From: Gracilaria gracilis
Taxonomy: Eukaryota > Rhodophyta > Florideophyceae > Gracilariales > Gracilariaceae
Length of the DNA: 64,000 nucleotides
Direction: 5' to 3'
Assembly: GCA_030374805.1 (NCBI GenBank)
Contig: JARGSG010000030.1
Coordinates: forward strand, 636,248 to 700,247
Part shown: one piece after another, positions 17,934 through 28,365 of the stretch
Layout: each line of letters starts with the position of its first letter
Position numbering within the stretch: the first letter of the stretch is position 1
Notes under the pieces: model-generated
Databases searched by the model: none
What the model saw: only the letters and a program-made list of their open reading frames with translations
What the model was told of the DNA's origin: nothing
Program-made: the position numbers and the translations under genes

Positions 17934-18545
17934 TTAGGCCCGTGAGCACGTCGGCTTTCCAATGCTCGCCGAATAAGAACCGCCACAGTAATTCTCGCAG
18001 CACACTTTGCCCACATCCAAGAACACAGGTCGGATCTCCGAAAGGTCACCGTTCACATTCCTTCGCTTATACTCATGACACGCCTCCAAGAAATCGCCAC
18101 TTCCTTCGTAACACGACCTCATGCACGACAGCACATCGGCCGGGTTCGCAATCGAGATGAACGTCACTCCCAGATTCGGGCACGTGCATCGCAGACCAAA
18201 CTGTCCTGGCGCATGATCCGTAGTGCTGGTGACGCACCCCGTGGGTGCTGGCGACGGAGGCGGTGTGGGAACTGCCTGCTCATCCGTGCACGTTGCGAAC
18301 GGTCCAGGGCCGTACGACCCCGCCGCATCGCACCCTTTCAGAATGCAGTGGTCCAGTCTCGATAAGCACCCATGGAACGCAATCCACGCGGGCAGACAGC
18401 TGTTTGGACACGGCAGATACTGAGCAGAGCGAACCGACTGAGATAGTGCCTCTGCGTCAACGCGCAGCGGTTCAGCTGCAACCATCATTCCTCCAAGCGC
18501 TGCCAAGATAGTGAGAATGAGAATCATTTTGTTTGAATGAACCAT
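17934..18545 (-). CDS. Secreted cysteine-rich protein, unknown family
   Basis: 203 residues from the ATG at 18545. Signal peptide from MILILTILAALGGMMVAA. The mature part holds about 16 cysteines in two clusters (LPCPNSC, FHGC, DHC, KGC; then RCTC, SCMRSC, EACHEY, VCCENYC) joined by a Thr/Pro/Ser linker (PTPPPSPAPTG). This suggests a two-domain disulphide-stabilised extracellular protein. An even cysteine count fits full pairing. No known family recognised; I assign no activity. A TTAAAAG on the minus strand near 18612 could serve as a TATA element. Confidence 0.65.
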   Translation of the reverse strand: MVHSNKMILILTILAALGGMMVAAEPLRVDAEALSQSVRSAQYLPCPNSCLPAWIAFHGCLSRLDHCILKGCDAAGSYGPGPFATCTDEQAVPTPPPSPAPTGCVTSTTDHAPGQFGLRCTCPNLGVTFISIANPADVLSCMRSCYEGSGDFLEACHEYKRRNVNGDLSEIRPVFLDVGKVCCENYCGGSYSASIGKPTCSRA

Positions 18546-19340
18546 CGAAAGCTTAGCTTCGTGAGCACGCGAGAGGAGTGGTGCGAGCGGGAACAGCTCG
18601 GTCTCGAGCTTCTTTTAAGTACGCAAGGCACATGGTTGTCAATTCAGCGCTCATTGTGTTCACAGTCTGCTGCTCACCTTGACTCCCAAGTATGGGCTAC
18701 TGCTGTGCTACAAGTACTGAAAACTTACTCTTGGAAAACGCGTGCTTCTTCGTCAGCAATGAAGCTAACCGTTGACCGGTCGTCGGCAGATCCTACGCAA
18801 CATCCTGTTAGGAGTTCGGCATCAAAGCAAAGAAAGTGTAAGTTCCTGCCATGCCTCGTGAGTCATTCTTCGTTGGCATTCGTAGCAACACAGTTTGCAT
18901 ATGGGGCTCCCAATCAACTACATGGTAGATACACGTACACGTACTTTACCGTAACTTACAAAACTCTAGAGACGTTTCTTTTGTATAACTTTATTAACTT
19001 GAAGACCAACGCTGCTGCGCTTGAAAACGTAGTTCCCTCCTCCTCGAATGAATTCAAGTGCAATTTGGAAGCAGGAAGGGTGCATTCCCTTCCACTTATT
19101 TGAATCTTCTTCCATGTAGACCTTTCAATAATGCTTGTCTTGTCCGGCTCTCTGAGCGATCTTGACGTTTCGGTGATTCAATAAACTGGAAGCGCAAGTA
19201 AAAAGAGAACCTCTTCCAAACTTCAGTTCCATCACTAGCTAGAGGGAGCTCGTTCCTCCGTTACACGTAGCTGGAATGGAGGAGGCGAGCTTACTTACGC
19301 ATGGCTACACGTATTACAACCAATCGATGCTTATCGACAT
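18546..19340. other. No supported gene
   Basis: Upstream DNA of the Cys-rich gene up to the edge of the Harbinger element. A 188-codon plus-strand frame starting near 18537 lacks any domain and is not called. Confidence 0.5.
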
Positions 19341-19343
19341 TAA

Positions 19344-19382
19344 GGCGCGGTCTAAACAAGCGTGAATGATCGCGTGAACGCC
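19344..19382 (+). repeat. Harbinger left terminal inverted repeat
   Basis: Starts GGCGCGGTCTAAACAAGCGT next to the TAA duplication at 19341-19343. The subterminal motif CGTGAACGC is present at its inner end and again near 19429, a possible transposase or Myb-protein binding site. Confidence 0.88.
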
Positions 19383-19777
19383 CATCTACGGCCATTGATT
19401 GGCTTAGACGGCTTGGGGCATCAACGCCCGTGAACGCCCCGACGCAATTTCTTAAAGGCCCCGGAGCTATAAGCAGAACCCCTACCCCAACCGGATTGTT
19501 GCACTTGGTGATTTTCCCACCAATCGTTTAAATTCAAAGAGAGGTGTTGGCCCCACGGACCCGGATGCGCTTTAAGGTGAAGCTCGTGCATTTTAGACAA
19601 CTGCACGCTACATTTCGACGGCAGTATACTCTCTTCTCACGTTCTTGCGCTCCCCCAACGCTCCAAACTGCGCTCCTTGTTACACTCAACCCTAAATTCT
19701 GCAACTTCACCCTCTCGTATATTTGCCTTAACATCTTCTTTGTGGCTGCCGTTTCGCCTTTCATTCACTTGGCTACA

Positions 19778-21607
19778 ATGGAAAAGAAAAGCGGCAAGGC
19801 CATTGCACCCGCTTTAGCCGTCGACGGTGTTCCCGACGTTCGAGTCTCCCGCCGGAGTTTTATGAGGAAAACCAACACCTGTACACCTTCATCAGCAAAC
19901 CCCGCATCTGCCGTTCACCCAAGACCATGTCGCGTCTCGCCCCGTCGTTCCGGCGCCAGTCCTGCCCGAGATAATAAAGGTGCTTTATCGCTAATTCAAG
20001 CGGCTACAGGAAGCTTTCCTGTACTAGCTGTTCTCCTTCGCCGCAGTCCCAGGAAGCACTCCACGTCGACAGGAAGCCACTCCCGTTATGGTTTGTCTTC
20101 CGATAAGGGCTTAATACCAGTTGCGTCATGTGCCGCCAAGCCGCGCAGTTCTAATGCTCTCGGATCTTCTTCGGCCGTGACCGTTTCGCCCTACAACGAC
20201 CAAAAGTTCAAAGAGACTCGGATTCGATATATGTATTCGTTTCTCTTGAAAAAAAGGGTAGAGGTCTTGAAGAAAATCTGTAAGCCGTTCAAAGTCGTTG
20301 TGCATAATCGAAAGCACGGACAGCTCGTGGCCGGAATTATACTCTTTCTCCACCTTAAGAGTTTGGATGGAGTCAGTATTAGGGACTGCATCTCCTTGAA
20401 TGACGAACTCGGGCCTTTTTTTACATGGGAGGATGAATGTATCGCAATGCGTGCTGCGTTAACGGAGTTGCCTGAAGTTGGAGATTTCGTGAACATGCTT
20501 CACAAAAATGACCGCAAAGGGATCGAAAAACAACTACAACATTATCAGCGAGCAGGTCAGGAAGAGTCTGGATTTCCTCTTACCCAGGAGGATCCGTCGG
20601 GTCACAAGGACCCGCCATTGAGCTTGAATGAGTTTGCAAGGCTCATGATTATTCTGCGAGATGACGAACAGGCGAAAAACGCCCTGGCCAACGCGTACGG
20701 TAAAACGCTTTCCAAATCGGAGCTGGACTACAAGGTGAATCGCCAATCATACTGGTTAGTCGTCGCCAACAGGTTCAACGATAGGCATGTTAACTCCAGT
20801 CACAGCTTCGCAGGGAAATTGGATGGCGTTGACTCGAATCGAAGACCTCTCTGCTACCGAAGTGCAACAGTACTTAAAAAGCAATTCGACGGTATTCGCC
20901 AGTTTACTACTATTGTAAGGGCAAATTGGTCAAAGTCTGGCCAAAATGACCCAACCAATATCACCTCGTTTATGGATAGAACGGCTGGGGGAGACCTAAC
21001 CGCTGAATCAAAGCGTGCTTATGTGTTTTGTATTGTGTCAGGATTGGGAACTGAAAACGAGGCTGACCACCTACTTGTTACGGCTTCAAAGCTTATTGAG
21101 GAGGACGATGGTGGAGTTGAGGAAGGTCTACTCGGAGGTATAGAGGGCAATGCAGCGTTTGGCCATAGAGGTTCGAGTGCAAGAACGAGTGGGAGCAAGA
21201 AAGAACTTTGCGATATATCGAAGGAGATGAATCGATCCAACAATATCTCCGAAGCGAATCAAGAATTAATGAAAGAGCACTTGGCGCTAGAGCGAAAGAA
21301 AATAGAGGGGCCAAAGAAGTCTTTTGAAGAGCGGGATATGGAGGAGTTCGAGAAAGTTGTTAAGCTTTCTTCCATGCTTGTGCAGAGCTCTGACGCACTA
21401 AAGAGAGCTCGTGACCTACATGACAAGGAAATCGTCGCATCCTTGGAACAAACGCATACAAGGCTGTTGAAGAAGTTCAAGTGTATGACTGAAGAGGAAA
21501 GCAAAGATGCATCTTTAACACTTTCATGGTTTTCTCTTGTACATCTTCGATTGCCGTGCTTCATCGCCCTTTCGTGGTGGGACTACCGATCATATTGCCT
21601 CCTTTAG
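19778..21607 (+). CDS. Harbinger accessory protein, Myb/SANT-like
   Basis: 609 residues from the ATG at 19778; the frame is open upstream to 19544, so a longer N-terminus is possible. Residues 1-150 are basic, Ser/Arg-rich and disordered-looking. The central part (NRQSYWLVVANRFNDRHV ... CYRSATVLKKQFDGI) has the spaced aromatic residues of the trihelix/Myb-SANT-like proteins encoded beside plant and algal Harbinger transposases. The C-terminal 150 residues (ELMKEHLALERKKIE and KRARDLHDKEI) form a charged coiled coil, also usual in this group. In studied Harbingers this partner brings the transposase into the nucleus and onto the ends; here that is by family analogy. The final 25 residues are hydrophobic and may be a run-on. 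Confidence 0.65.
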   Translation: MEKKSGKAIAPALAVDGVPDVRVSRRSFMRKTNTCTPSSANPASAVHPRPCRVSPRRSGASPARDNKGALSLIQAATGSFPVLAVLLRRSPRKHSTSTGSHSRYGLSSDKGLIPVASCAAKPRSSNALGSSSAVTVSPYNDQKFKETRIRYMYSFLLKKRVEVLKKICKPFKVVVHNRKHGQLVAGIILFLHLKSLDGVSIRDCISLNDELGPFFTWEDECIAMRAALTELPEVGDFVNMLHKNDRKGIEKQLQHYQRAGQEESGFPLTQEDPSGHKDPPLSLNEFARLMIILRDDEQAKNALANAYGKTLSKSELDYKVNRQSYWLVVANRFNDRHVNSSHSFAGKLDGVDSNRRPLCYRSATVLKKQFDGIRQFTTIVRANWSKSGQNDPTNITSFMDRTAGGDLTAESKRAYVFCIVSGLGTENEADHLLVTASKLIEEDDGGVEEGLLGGIEGNAAFGHRGSSARTSGSKKELCDISKEMNRSNNISEANQELMKEHLALERKKIEGPKKSFEERDMEEFEKVVKLSSMLVQSSDALKRARDLHDKEIVASLEQTHTRLLKKFKCMTEEESKDASLTLSWFSLVHLRLPCFIALSWWDYRSYCLL

Positions 21608-21833
21608 CGTTTACGATTTCTACTGCTACACGTGCTTGTTTATTTGTGGTTTTACGTTTTCTTTCTTAAAGATGTATTGTCTCCGTTCCAACTGTTTCCT
21701 CTTTCTCCTCTGTGCTCCCCCTTTCTCTCCATCCAATGCAGGGTCTTCTGACATCTTCTGTTTGTCCAGTTTAGGAGAATCAACTTCACCGTTGCATACA
21801 GAGTCAATCAGAATGCCTTCTTCTTTCTTGACA

Positions 21834-23678
21834 TCAGTTTCTCTCGATTTTGTCACCACAGTTATCATCAGCTCCATTTGCTGAGCTCCCATCTGGGTTC
21901 GTCAGAGATGAGAAGGTGAGTTTATGCGACCCGTTTTGAAGGTCATCACTTTTTTTGTCTCCTCTCAAGCTATTAACACCGTTTTCTCGTTCGTGGTATT
22001 GACCAGCAATCTCTTGGTATGCAGAAGAAAGTCTTTGCAATCCTCTGGTTTGAAATCGGACGCCATCCTTTCTGGTTTTCAACACTATAAACTGTTTCTT
22101 ACCACGAATAAGCTTCTCCTTCTTGCGAGTGAGTCGGAAAATGTAGCCCAGATTATCCTTTCGCTCGAGCTTGAGTGAGTCATTCTTCAATCCAGAAATA
22201 GAGTTCATGCATTTCTGATACTCAGTATCTATGTCACCAAGGATATTGTCTTGTTGTTCTCGCAGTTCTTGGAGGTCAGGATGAACGGAGGAGCTGAGCA
22301 CAAACTCCCCGTTTTCAATTTGCTCCAGATCGATAGTGGTTTCCACTAATGCCTCGAAGTTGGCCAGTTCCGATACCAGTTTTCGAAGAGGATCAGAAAA
22401 ACGCTCCTTCAACAATGTGTTTCGATCATCACTAATAAGGTCATCACATAGGAACGGAAGACGAATAGAGCATTGATAGAGCCGAACGACATCCTGCAGA
22501 GAGGCCTTAGCACCTTGGGTCTTTGTAAACCGTGTACAAAAGACGTTCAAATCCGGTAATTTGTTTATGTGGTCGTCAAGAATCGCTTCCCGACGACGTT
22601 GATTGCGTAGAAACGCATCGACGATGTTCAATCGTTCATTGATAGCATCGACATCCTGCAGGGGTTGAGAAAGCCATCTACGCAACAAACGAGAACCCAT
22701 AGCGCTCTTTGTCTTCTTCATGAGTCCAAATAAACTGGCTCTGTGACCACCATCGCCCGGATAAGGGAGTATATTGAGAGCCCGAATGGCAGCATTGTCA
22801 AGATGCATATACGCGGACGTGGTAAGTTGTTTCATCTTGACCTTACCCTCTCGACTGGTATCTCTTAACAGACCAGTGTATTCAATGATGGCACTGATGG
22901 CCGATACAACTACTGGCGTATCTAAGAAGTTGGAAAAAATATGCTTTGAACCGACGAGTTTCTCCAAATCCGATGGCACATCTGCTGGATTGAATGAACG
23001 TTTCTTAAGAGAGGTGCTTGCAACGCCGCATTTCGTGAGCACATCGTGGAACTTAGCCATCTCAAAATCAGAAGCGTCCGAGTCACAAAATAGTGTCTCT
23101 CTTGCATTTGTCGCGACGATGATTGTCTCCAGGTTTGAGAAGGAATCATCTTCCATGACATGCACTACAGAAAGCGAAGAAGAGGCCTCATCCCATGAGC
23201 ATACGCCCATAAGCCGCTTCCCTTTCTGTCTGACGATTCGAATGCTGATGACAGATCCATCATCCAAGGTAGCGCTTCGAGAATCGCCCAACCATGACTC
23301 CAAAGAAGAAAGATTACCCGGCGAAGCATCCATTCTAGAGACAATACAACCATCTGTACGAACGCCCCATACATGTATCTTGAGACCATTCTGTAAGGCT
23401 ATTGAGGCAAGTGTACGAGCGGTGCGTACGTCGAAATGTAAAGTGGGGAGAGGCAGTGATGCTGGAAGATCTGATGGGGTATGAAAATCATTTGGGAGGA
23501 ACCGTGCCGCTCGTTGGGTATGGATGGGGCCGTGCACGGGATATTGGTTGTTCCGGTGCTCGAAGAGAGCTAGCGTGGATTCAGACCTTAAGGCGGAACT
23601 TGCTGCGCGGGCGAAGCGGTTGAGTGTGGCGGAAGAATCCAGGTGAAGGGCAGCGGCCGTGGGGTTGTCGGCGGTCAT
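21834..23678 (-). pseudogene. MSH2 mismatch-repair protein, N-terminal two thirds, no ATPase
   Basis: The sequence from Met at 23678 follows MSH2 from its natural start: LDSSATLNRFARAA, TLALFEHRNNQYPVHG, SPGNLSSLESWLGDS, then the connector and lever domains (MHLDNAAIRALNILP, RWLSQPLQDVDAINERL, LPDLNVFCTRF, TTIDLEQIENGEFV) and the clamp (IFRLTRKKEKL, SSAYQEIAGQYHE). Similarity stops near residue 567; a 47-residue tail without similarity follows, and the whole ATPase domain (Walker A/B, about 350 residues) is missing. Without it, MSH2 cannot work in repair. The reading frame is open and continues upstream into an NB-ARC fragment. It lies inside the Harbinger element, antisense to its genes, so it is read as a captured copy. 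Confidence 0.85.
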
Positions 23679-24191
23679 GTCGGATGTAGAGATTTGAGAG
23701 AGTGAGATGTCACAAACACACAAAACCCACACTAGCTGATCAACATAACCTGCATTTCGAAGTATTCTGCACAAGTTGTCGTATATGTACCCATCATCTT
23801 CAGTATACCACCACCCCACGCACAACCCCGATCCTGCAATAGCATGTTGGATGGCCCCTAGTACACTAGACACAAAACGTTTGAGAGCATGGGTAAGAAA
23901 AATAGTCTTGCTTCCTTGTCCTTGTGCAGATATCAACCCATCACCATTCTCATTCCTTCTTTCAGATGGTATGTAGTTGCGTACAAGAGTTTGAAAGAAA
24001 GCTTCAGTCTCACTTGCCTCCCAGGCCTTGCGAGCTGCGATATCCAAAATTAAGTCATGTAGCTGCACATACACTGAACCACCGATTCTCTTCTTTTGCA
24101 CAACCGAAACATCACCAAACGATTCTACCACACTCCTGGTTGCTCGTATTGTATCCAAGTTCCACAGCTTTTGCAACATCTCTACTGGCAC
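23679..24191 (-). pseudogene. NB-ARC protein fragment fused in frame to MSH2
   Basis: 171 codons ahead of the MSH2 Met, in the same frame. MPVEMLQKLWNLD and YVQLHDLILDIAARKA match the winged-helix end of NB-ARC ATPases (LW motif, LHDL motif); DGYIYDNLCRILRNAGYVDQL matches the helical segment that follows NB-ARC in APAF1-like and NB-ARC/TPR proteins. The nucleotide-binding P-loop and everything before it are absent, as are downstream repeats. The frame begins with GTG after a stop, with no ATG except internal Met5. It is a middle piece of an NLR-like gene joined to the start of MSH2. Confidence 0.65.
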
Positions 24192-24299
24192 AGATTGCTG
24201 CTATTGAAGCACGCAAAGGGCACGAAACCAGTATCTAAACTTTCCCTGTCCATTCCGGTTTTCAAGCACTTCAATAGATAAATCCACAATCTTTGTTAA

Positions 24300-25046
24300 T
24301 GTACCATAGTCCTCTACCTCCTACACCACCGCAATGCACTCCACGCTCTGACCTATTTACTCCGGACAACTCGAATACGGTAGCCTCCAATAATGAGATG
24401 ACTTGATCTGCCATTGCTTCCGCAGAAATTATTCTGCAGTCCATGTGACACGCAAGGAAGCGAAGGGCTCGGCGAGCAGCACTTGATTTTCCTGCTCGCA
24501 GGTGAGTCTCAAATTCCTTAGCCACAGTTTCAACGAGCCGTTTCCCAAGTTCTTGAGTAACGGCTCGCTTCCGCATGTCAAAAGCCCAGTCACTGTAGCG
24601 TAGAAAGTTGACTTAATGGGTAGCGCAACCGCGCAGCGGGATATGCTATGAACGACGAACTTCACAGCATGCGGATTGGTTCGCATCCTTGTGCAAGACG
24701 CGCTGCACATACTCTCAATATCTCGAGAAATGGCACCAAGATCATCGCCGCCAATAGACTTGTCTGCTAACTTTGCGTAAGCATTGAGTGTGTCAAGACG
24801 TTCTTCTTCTTCGGGCGTTTCAAGGTCCGTTGGACTGAACTAATGACCTGACCGAGGCGGGGCTTTCTTGGGCTGGATGGCTCCACTGCTGCTCTGGTCC
24901 ATTGGGAAAGGGCATTGAACCAAGAGACACGAACTCTCTACAATGATATCTGAAATATCGTGCCGATCGCAAAGAAAAGAAGAGAGTTTCCGACGCGTGT
25001 CCCTCAACCGAAACTCTAGTAAAGATTTCCACGAACTTGAACCCAA
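24300..25046 (-). pseudogene. NCBP1 (CBP80 cap-binding subunit) N-terminal fragment
   Basis: The minus strand encodes RLDTLNAYAKLADKS, DLGAISRDIESM, LPIKSTFYATVTGLL and then, in another frame, GKRLVETVAKEFETHL and AARRALRFLACHMDCRIIS. Order and spacing match the first MIF4G-type repeat of nuclear cap-binding protein 1 (YTTLVGLL, then the helix ending RFLSDLVNCHVI in animals). A frameshift at about 24590 and an in-frame TAG at about 24838 break the frame, and the remaining 600 residues of NCBP1 are absent. An open stretch from 25046 may be the original N-terminus. Same strand and orientation as the NB-ARC and MSH2 pieces. Confidence 0.65.
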
Positions 25047-25614
25047 GAAAGTACCCTTTATACTCTTTTGTTCATCGACTTGAACCAGCTACCCTCAAGC
25101 GGCTCCACATATCCTACCTTCGGTAAATGTCTTCATCGTCTACCCAACGGCAAAGATGTAGACATGTGGAGTTATCAAGGTGGATCTATGCTGGCGGTCT
25201 ACTTCGATGCCCCGTACACGTTTCAAAAAGAGCTTCTAAAACCGCTTTGCACATCGACAACAAGAAAACTGCGTTCGTTCGTTTGTTGTACCCTTGGTAG
25301 TCGTCGTCAGACGGCATAGAAACCAGCACTGCGTCGCATCGCCTGCGCCGTCTTTTCCTGCGTCGTCGGAGGGAGGGGGGGTCGCCGCGTGCGTCGTCAG
25401 CGGGGCGCCGTCGGCGGGAGCGCAAGCGGCGCCCCTGCGCACCCGCTATGATATCGTTTACAAGGCATTGTGTAGCCACCCCTCTACTCACGGTTCGCCA
25501 TTTGATGTTGTTGCACGAAACATCTTGATACCGTCGCTTCTTGCGGATCGTCGACAACTGCCGCTTGCTACCGCCTCACCCTGAGTAGAAACAATTGCAA
25601 CCGCTTCATGCAAG
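25047..25614. other. Spacer before the transposase
   Basis: Contains a short, sharply GC-rich patch (about 25330-25445) unlike its surroundings, possibly another captured piece, and small frames without recognised domains. It holds the promoter of the transposase gene. Confidence 0.45.
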
Positions 25615-26874
25615 ATGACATCGGTTTTCGTTTCCCTGCAATTGGACGAGCTTAATCGGTCTTCTGTCTTACGAAAATCAGGTCTACGAATCCAAAAGGT
25701 TTTGGAAAAGAGTTCATCCTCTACGAAGTCCCACAGATCCCCGCGGGAGACGCGCAGAAATGTTACCTTTGAATCGATAACTGATTTTCTCAGCGATTCC
25801 GCATTCAGACGAGACTACCGCATGACGCGCCCATCGTTCTACAAACTGGTGGCAATGGTTCAGCCGTTATTGAAGAAAAGCGACGAAATGGGAGAGCGAT
25901 CTGGGAGACCTACTTTATCAGTTGCTACACGGCTCGGTATCACATTGAGTCGCCTTGCTGGCGGATCAATGGATACAATCCATCAACTATTTCGGACCCA
26001 ACGTTCTACGGTCTACTACGTGTTTTTGCAGACTTGCGTTGCGTTATCCCACGTCTTGAAGCTCCCAGGTATATCTGACAAACACGAAGATTTGGCAGAG
26101 CTTTCGAAGGGCTTTAAAACATCCAGATCGTTTGTTAGTCCACTTACTGGTTGCATTGGGGCTATTGATGGCATAACAATAAAAATAAAGCCCCCACGAA
26201 GAAACGCCGCTAAATATTGGTGCAGGAAAGGCTACTACGCTATTCCTGTTCAAGCCGTTGTGGATTATGCAGGTCGTTTCTTGTTTGCTTCCGCGAAATG
26301 TGTGGGGTCTACGCATGATTCGTTGGCATATGCTGCCTCTAAGCTGTCACAATTTTTGGGTGGGCAAGACTTGCCGACCGAATTCTGGTTAGTGGGCGAC
26401 GAGGCCTATGTTTGTACTGACAATTTGATAACCCCAATTCCTGCATCACAGGTGTGTTTTGGGTATGAGAAAGCGTTTAACTACTTTTTATCCTCTTTGC
26501 GCGTGCACGTGGAGCAGGCATTCGGTCGGTTGGTAACGAGGTGGAGGATTCTTCAAAGCCGACTTAACTATTCTGTTAGCCTCAACGCAAGCATAATTGT
26601 GTTATGCATGAAGTTGCAGAATTTTTGCATCGACGAGGGCGACAAGAAGGGGCGTTGGTTTGCCCCTGCTGAACGTCAAGCGTTGGAAAAGGACGTACGG
26701 GAATGGTACACCGCTTCCAAGGAGGGTTTAATTGATATGGCAAATGCTTCTCAGGAAGAAGGTCCGCAACCGGAGAGTATACGCTCGACAAGGAAGCGGA
26801 ACGAAATGGTGAATATTATTCGCAGCCGCAACTTGCAACGCCCTGGGTTGAGGGGCGTACCAGAGCCGCTTTGA
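25615..26874 (+). CDS. PIF/Harbinger DDE transposase (DDE_Tnp_4)
   Basis: 419 residues from an ATG, intact. N-terminal 170 residues carry a helix-turn-helix-like region (RLGITLSRLAGGSMDTIHQLF). The catalytic core follows with Asp185 (IGAIDGI), Asp262 (LVGDEAY) and Glu300 (RVHVEQAFGRL), plus the family signatures GYYAIPVQAVVD, GSTHDS and RWRIL. Length and motif spacing are normal for the family. The tail (RSTRKRNEMVNIIRSR) is basic. It is the enzyme expected to cut at the inverted repeats at 19,344 and 30,489 and to insert into TWA sites; the TAA flanks agree with this. Confidence 0.93.
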   Translation: MTSVFVSLQLDELNRSSVLRKSGLRIQKVLEKSSSSTKSHRSPRETRRNVTFESITDFLSDSAFRRDYRMTRPSFYKLVAMVQPLLKKSDEMGERSGRPTLSVATRLGITLSRLAGGSMDTIHQLFRTQRSTVYYVFLQTCVALSHVLKLPGISDKHEDLAELSKGFKTSRSFVSPLTGCIGAIDGITIKIKPPRRNAAKYWCRKGYYAIPVQAVVDYAGRFLFASAKCVGSTHDSLAYAASKLSQFLGGQDLPTEFWLVGDEAYVCTDNLITPIPASQVCFGYEKAFNYFLSSLRVHVEQAFGRLVTRWRILQSRLNYSVSLNASIIVLCMKLQNFCIDEGDKKGRWFAPAERQALEKDVREWYTASKEGLIDMANASQEEGPQPESIRSTRKRNEMVNIIRSRNLQRPGLRGVPEPL

Positions 26875-27009
26875 TGTGTGTGTGGTAAATCAAATACTGC
26901 GTTGTGGAGCAATAGCAGCTGTCTCAACTTGTAGCAATACGACGTGTTTCGTATCTGATCTTCTCTCGTCTAAAGCAACAGTAAGAATGGGGGCTTGCAG
27001 TTTCCGTCG

Positions 27010-28365
27010 TCCATCAAACTTTGGCTCAAAAGACAGCGATCGACCCCAGTCGTGTCCTTTTCATGGCCGACTTGGGTCTAGCCTCACTCTGGAGAGACCT
27101 GTCTAAACCAGGAGGCCACATTGCATATGGCCAGCGAGTGGATCAATTTTTGGGTACCGTGCGCTACGCCTCTGATAATGATCATCACGGCCGCTGGTTG
27201 TCGAGACGTGATGATTTAGAGAGTCTGGGTTATATGTTGTTATACTTGTTCAATGGTTCACTACCATGGCAGGGCTACTCGGGCGAGGACAAGAACATGC
27301 AGGTTTGTGAGACAAAAGGTCGCATGATCGTGGAGGCTATGTGCCGCGGTGCACCAGAAGTGCTCCAATACTTCTTGGCCTATGTGCGCCTGATGAAATT
27401 CGAGGAGTCCCCTGATTATGACTATCTAATGTTGCTACATGACAGTAATCGGGGAATCAAGGAGATCAAAAAGCTTTTGATAGCTCAGGAGAAGGAACAG
27501 CTTGGTTCACCTGAAATTCATCAACCCATTGTTGGTTCAAAGAGAAAGCAGCGCGATCTTGATGACGTTGGCGCACCTTTGGTCAAGAAGCACAAAGTTG
27601 TGCTGCCGAAGCGAATCAAGACTCATCAGTGGATTATTGTATCCACAAGCGCGAACGAACCTTTCACCGCAGACTCAATGCTACACCTCTCATACCTCGT
27701 GCCCCAATTTATTCAAGGGAGTTGAGAGAAAGTGGGGACTGTTCATGCGGATAACGTGTCTCAACTTTGCTGGAGGTATGTGGACTGCAGTGCTTAACTC
27801 GCGCAATTCTGGCTATATGGAACAAGCATTGCATTACCGCAATAAACCGGACTTTCCGCGAGAGTGGGTTCGTCAAAAGTGGGAACAGTCGTACTTCATT
27901 ACCTCTGTGGCTGGCAATGAAGGTTGTTGGGGAGTTGTGTGCTCTACAATGCAACGGGGACGTAAGTACAAACAGCAATCTTATATTGTGTCGGCGACGT
28001 TCCCTTCCAAGTGGATCGCAGACAAATGGAACGCCGACTTTCATATTACCTCTATTGCAACGCAGGGTCGCTTGCAGATGCAGTGGTGTGTCGTCATGTC
28101 GAGAGGCGCCCCATACAAGGATCAATGTGTTGAACTTGACTTTCAATACCCCGCGCACTCTATCCATGCTCGATGGGACGAGGACTATATGATTACCGCT
28201 GTTGCCTGCACCCAAGAGCAATGTGCGTTTGTTATGTCAAGAGGAGCAAGTTACGGTGAAGAACAGCGGTGCACCCGTACCTCACACGGGCCTCTACACA
28301 AAATACGGGAAGATTGGAGCGATTCTCTCTACGGAACTTGTCTGTCATACGGTCGAGTAAGCTAG
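27010..28365 (+). pseudogene. MUT9-like/CK1-type protein kinase, C-terminal half
   Basis: Begins at PSNFG of the catalytic loop and runs through FMADLGLA (DFG equivalent), GTVRYAS, RRDDLESLGYMLLY and SLPWQGY of a casein-kinase-1-like C-lobe, then a basic linker (GSKRKQRDLDD) and the repeat domain found in plant MUT9-like kinases (DUF7477): QSYIVSATFPSKWI, MQWCVVMSRGAPYKDQ, SIHARWDEDYMITA, LYGTCLSYGRVS. The order and spacing match plant MLK/HD16 proteins closely. The N-lobe is missing and there are frameshifts near 27025 and 27720, so it cannot make a kinase. These kinases phosphorylate nuclear proteins including histone H3 in plants. This copy lies between the transposase and the right end of the Harbinger element. 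Confidence 0.8.

Noticed and set aside
18537-19103. 188-codon plus-strand frame
   Set aside because: No domain, odd composition, starts within the promoter and 5' end of the opposite gene.
21610-21833. The missing MSH2 ATPase downstream of the truncated gene
   Set aside because: Neither strand shows Walker A or other MutS ATPase motifs in any frame between the MSH2 stop and the Myb-like gene.
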